Assembly: GCA_007122555.1 (NCBI GenBank)
Contig: SKTL01000529.1
Coordinates: forward strand, 1-5,592
Source of the DNA: Thermomicrobiaceae bacterium
GTDB taxonomy: Bacteria > Chloroflexota > Chloroflexia > Thermomicrobiales > Thermomicrobiaceae
DNA length: 5,592 nt
Reading direction: 5' to 3'
Shown here: in pieces, positions 4,116 to 5,592 of the stretch
Numbering within the stretch: position 1 is the first letter of the stretch
Layout: each line of letters starts with the position of its first letter
The notes under the pieces: generated by a model
Seen by the model: the letters and a program-made list of their open reading frames with translations, nothing else
The model's database searches: none
What the model was told of the DNA's origin: nothing
Translations under genes and position numbers: made by a program

Positions 4116-5592
4116 GTGCGAATCATCGGCGCGGAACTCTCGCATGAAACGAACCGGTTCAGCGCAGTCCCGACCGATCTGGAGGCGTTTGAGCGCTCCG
4201 GCATCACGCGCGGCGAGGAGATGGTCTCCATCCTTCGAGACACCGCTACGCCAGTTGCCGGTTTTCTCGATGCCGCCGAGGATCACGACTTTGATCTGAT
4301 CCCGATTCTCGCTGTCTGGGCGACGCCGTCCGGCATGGTGACGGAAGCGGCGCTGGAACAACTCCTGATCGAGTTGCTGAACGGCATCAATCAGGCCGGG
4401 CGAATCGACGGGATTCTGCTCGGCCTGCACGGCGCAATGGTCGCAGAGCATCAATCCGATGCCGACGGCTACATCCTGCGCTCGATCCGCGATCAGGTCG
4501 GCAACCGGATCCCGATCGTCGCCACGCTCGATCTACACGCCAACATTAGCCAGGAAATGGTTGACCAGGCGGATCTGCTCATCGGTTTCGATACCTATCC
4601 GCATATCGATCAACGCGAGCGCGCCCGGGAAGCTGGCGAAGCGATCATCAAGATCATCAACGGTGATCTGCAGCCGACGCCTGCTCTGGTCAAACCGCCA
4701 ATGATGCCAACATCCCAGAACATGGCGACCGCCGTTGACCCGATGAAGGCGATCATCGAGCACGCCCACCGTATTGAAGAAACCGATGAGGTCGTCAACG
4801 TCACCGTTGCGGGCGGATTCCCGCCGGCCGACGTTGCAGAGGGCGGATTCAGCGTGATCGTCACAACCAACAACGATCCGGCCCTCGCCGAAACGCTCGC
4901 CTGGGACCTGGCGAACGCCGCCTGGAAGCGGCGGGAGGAGTTTCTCGGCGGCGTCTCGACCTGGGATGAAGCCGCAACGGCTATCCGCCAGCTTGAATCC
5001 GGGCCGCTGGTGCTGGTCGATATCGGCGACAACCCCTGGACTGGCGGCCCGGGCGACAGCGCCGAACTCCTGCGCTTTCTCCTGCAGCAAAAGGCGCAAC
5101 CGGCGGCGATCGCCCTGATCAAAGATCCGGAAGCGGTGCGCGCCTGTCATCAGGCCGGCATCGGGGCGACGCTTGAGCTCGAGCTCGGCGGAAAGATCGA
5201 CGGACTGCACGGCGAACCGGTCACCGTGTCGGGCTACGTCGAGACGCTCTCCGACGGCGCGTTCATCAACCGGGGACCGATGCATGCCGGAGTTCGCGTC
5301 GATCTCGGGCCTTCCGTCGTGTTGCGGTGTGACGGGGTGCAGGTACTGGTTACAGACCGGGCCGAGACGCCGATCGACCTGAACATCTTTCGCCGTCACG
5401 GTATCGAGCCAACCGACCTCCAGGTCATCGGGCTCAAGGGAAAGGGTCACTTCCGGGCAGCCTTCCAGCCGATCGCCGAGCGGGTGATACTGGTTGAGGG
5501 ACCTGGCATCACCGGCGCCGATCTGTCGCGACTGGAATTCGCGCACGTCCGCCGTCCGATCTGGCCGCTCGATACCGACGCCAGGTTTGACC
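4116..5592 (+). CDS. M81 family metallopeptidase, MlrC-like (3' end cut by window)
   Basis: Homologue of MlrC, the Zn enzyme that hydrolyses linear microcystin peptides in sphingomonads; most relatives act on unknown substrates. The frame starts with GTG at 4116, two bases after the upstream stop, with GGAGG 7 bases before it. 492 codons are visible and no stop is reached. The final RRPIWPLD resembles the end of the family, so only a few residues are probably missing. The N-terminal domain (about 1-290) carries GAELSHETNRF (5-15), LGLHGAM (102-108), TLDLHAN (137-143) and YPHID (161-165), whose acidic and His residues fit the metal site. The MlrC C-terminal domain (about 298-480) has DNPWTGGPGDS (305-315) and KGKGHFRAAF (441-450). 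No signal peptide is seen, so it is cytoplasmic. The pairing with BKACE suggests catabolism of an amide- or peptide-like compound; this is inference. Confidence 0.92.
   Translation, partial: MRIIGAELSHETNRFSAVPTDLEAFERSGITRGEEMVSILRDTATPVAGFLDAAEDHDFDLIPILAVWATPSGMVTEAALEQLLIELLNGINQAGRIDGILLGLHGAMVAEHQSDADGYILRSIRDQVGNRIPIVATLDLHANISQEMVDQADLLIGFDTYPHIDQRERAREAGEAIIKIINGDLQPTPALVKPPMMPTSQNMATAVDPMKAIIEHAHRIEETDEVVNVTVAGGFPPADVAEGGFSVIVTTNNDPALAETLAWDLANAAWKRREEFLGGVSTWDEAATAIRQLESGPLVLVDIGDNPWTGGPGDSAELLRFLLQQKAQPAAIALIKDPEAVRACHQAGIGATLELELGGKIDGLHGEPVTVSGYVETLSDGAFINRGPMHAGVRVDLGPSVVLRCDGVQVLVTDRAETPIDLNIFRRHGIEPTDLQVIGLKGKGHFRAAFQPIAERVILVEGPGITGADLSRLEFAHVRRPIWPLDTDARFD

Noticed and set aside
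4533..5546. Long minus-strand ORF of 337 codons opposite the M81 gene
   Set aside because: It is a shadow of the MlrC-like gene caused by high GC and codon bias; the plus-strand protein has clear family motifs and the minus one has none I recognise.

Overview
The window comes from a GC-rich bacterium with tightly packed, often overlapping genes and many GTG starts. The layout would fit a Chloroflexota-type genome. No rRNA or other marker gene is present, so this assignment is only a guess.

Left half (1-2294, minus strand): six consecutive genes of an Mrp/Mnh-type cation/proton antiporter, read right to left as mrpF, mrpG, a stand-alone MbhD-like (DUF4040) subunit, an MbhE-MnhB fusion (mrpB), mrpC and mrpD. 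Every junction overlaps by 4 to 14 bases, so translation is probably coupled. mrpD starts at a GTG and runs off the left edge. The order matches the membrane-module order of archaeal Mbh/Mrp-type complexes. mrpE is not at the front, and no NuoL-like MrpA core lies in the window. A short palindromic GC-rich repeat sits in frame inside mrpD. The operon appears to start at mrpF with a possible leaderless promoter.

Middle (2295-3273): a non-coding stretch with a strong GC hairpin, then two very small minus-strand genes of 61 and 54 codons. Their products look like diverged copies of each other. Each gene is preceded by the same 25-base block, which contains a perfect 18-base palindrome (TATCACGATATCGTGATA). 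This looks like a small regulon under one unidentified DNA-binding protein. The second palindrome also lies upstream of the plus-strand operon.

Right half (3274-5592, plus strand): a two-gene unit. The first gene is a beta-keto acid cleavage enzyme (BKACE, DUF849) with its metal-binding HVH motif and distal Glu. Two bases after its stop comes a GTG-started M81/MlrC-like metallopeptidase, preceded by a good GGAGG site and cut by the right edge probably only a few residues before its end. A shared catabolic role is likely, but the substrate cannot be told from this sequence.
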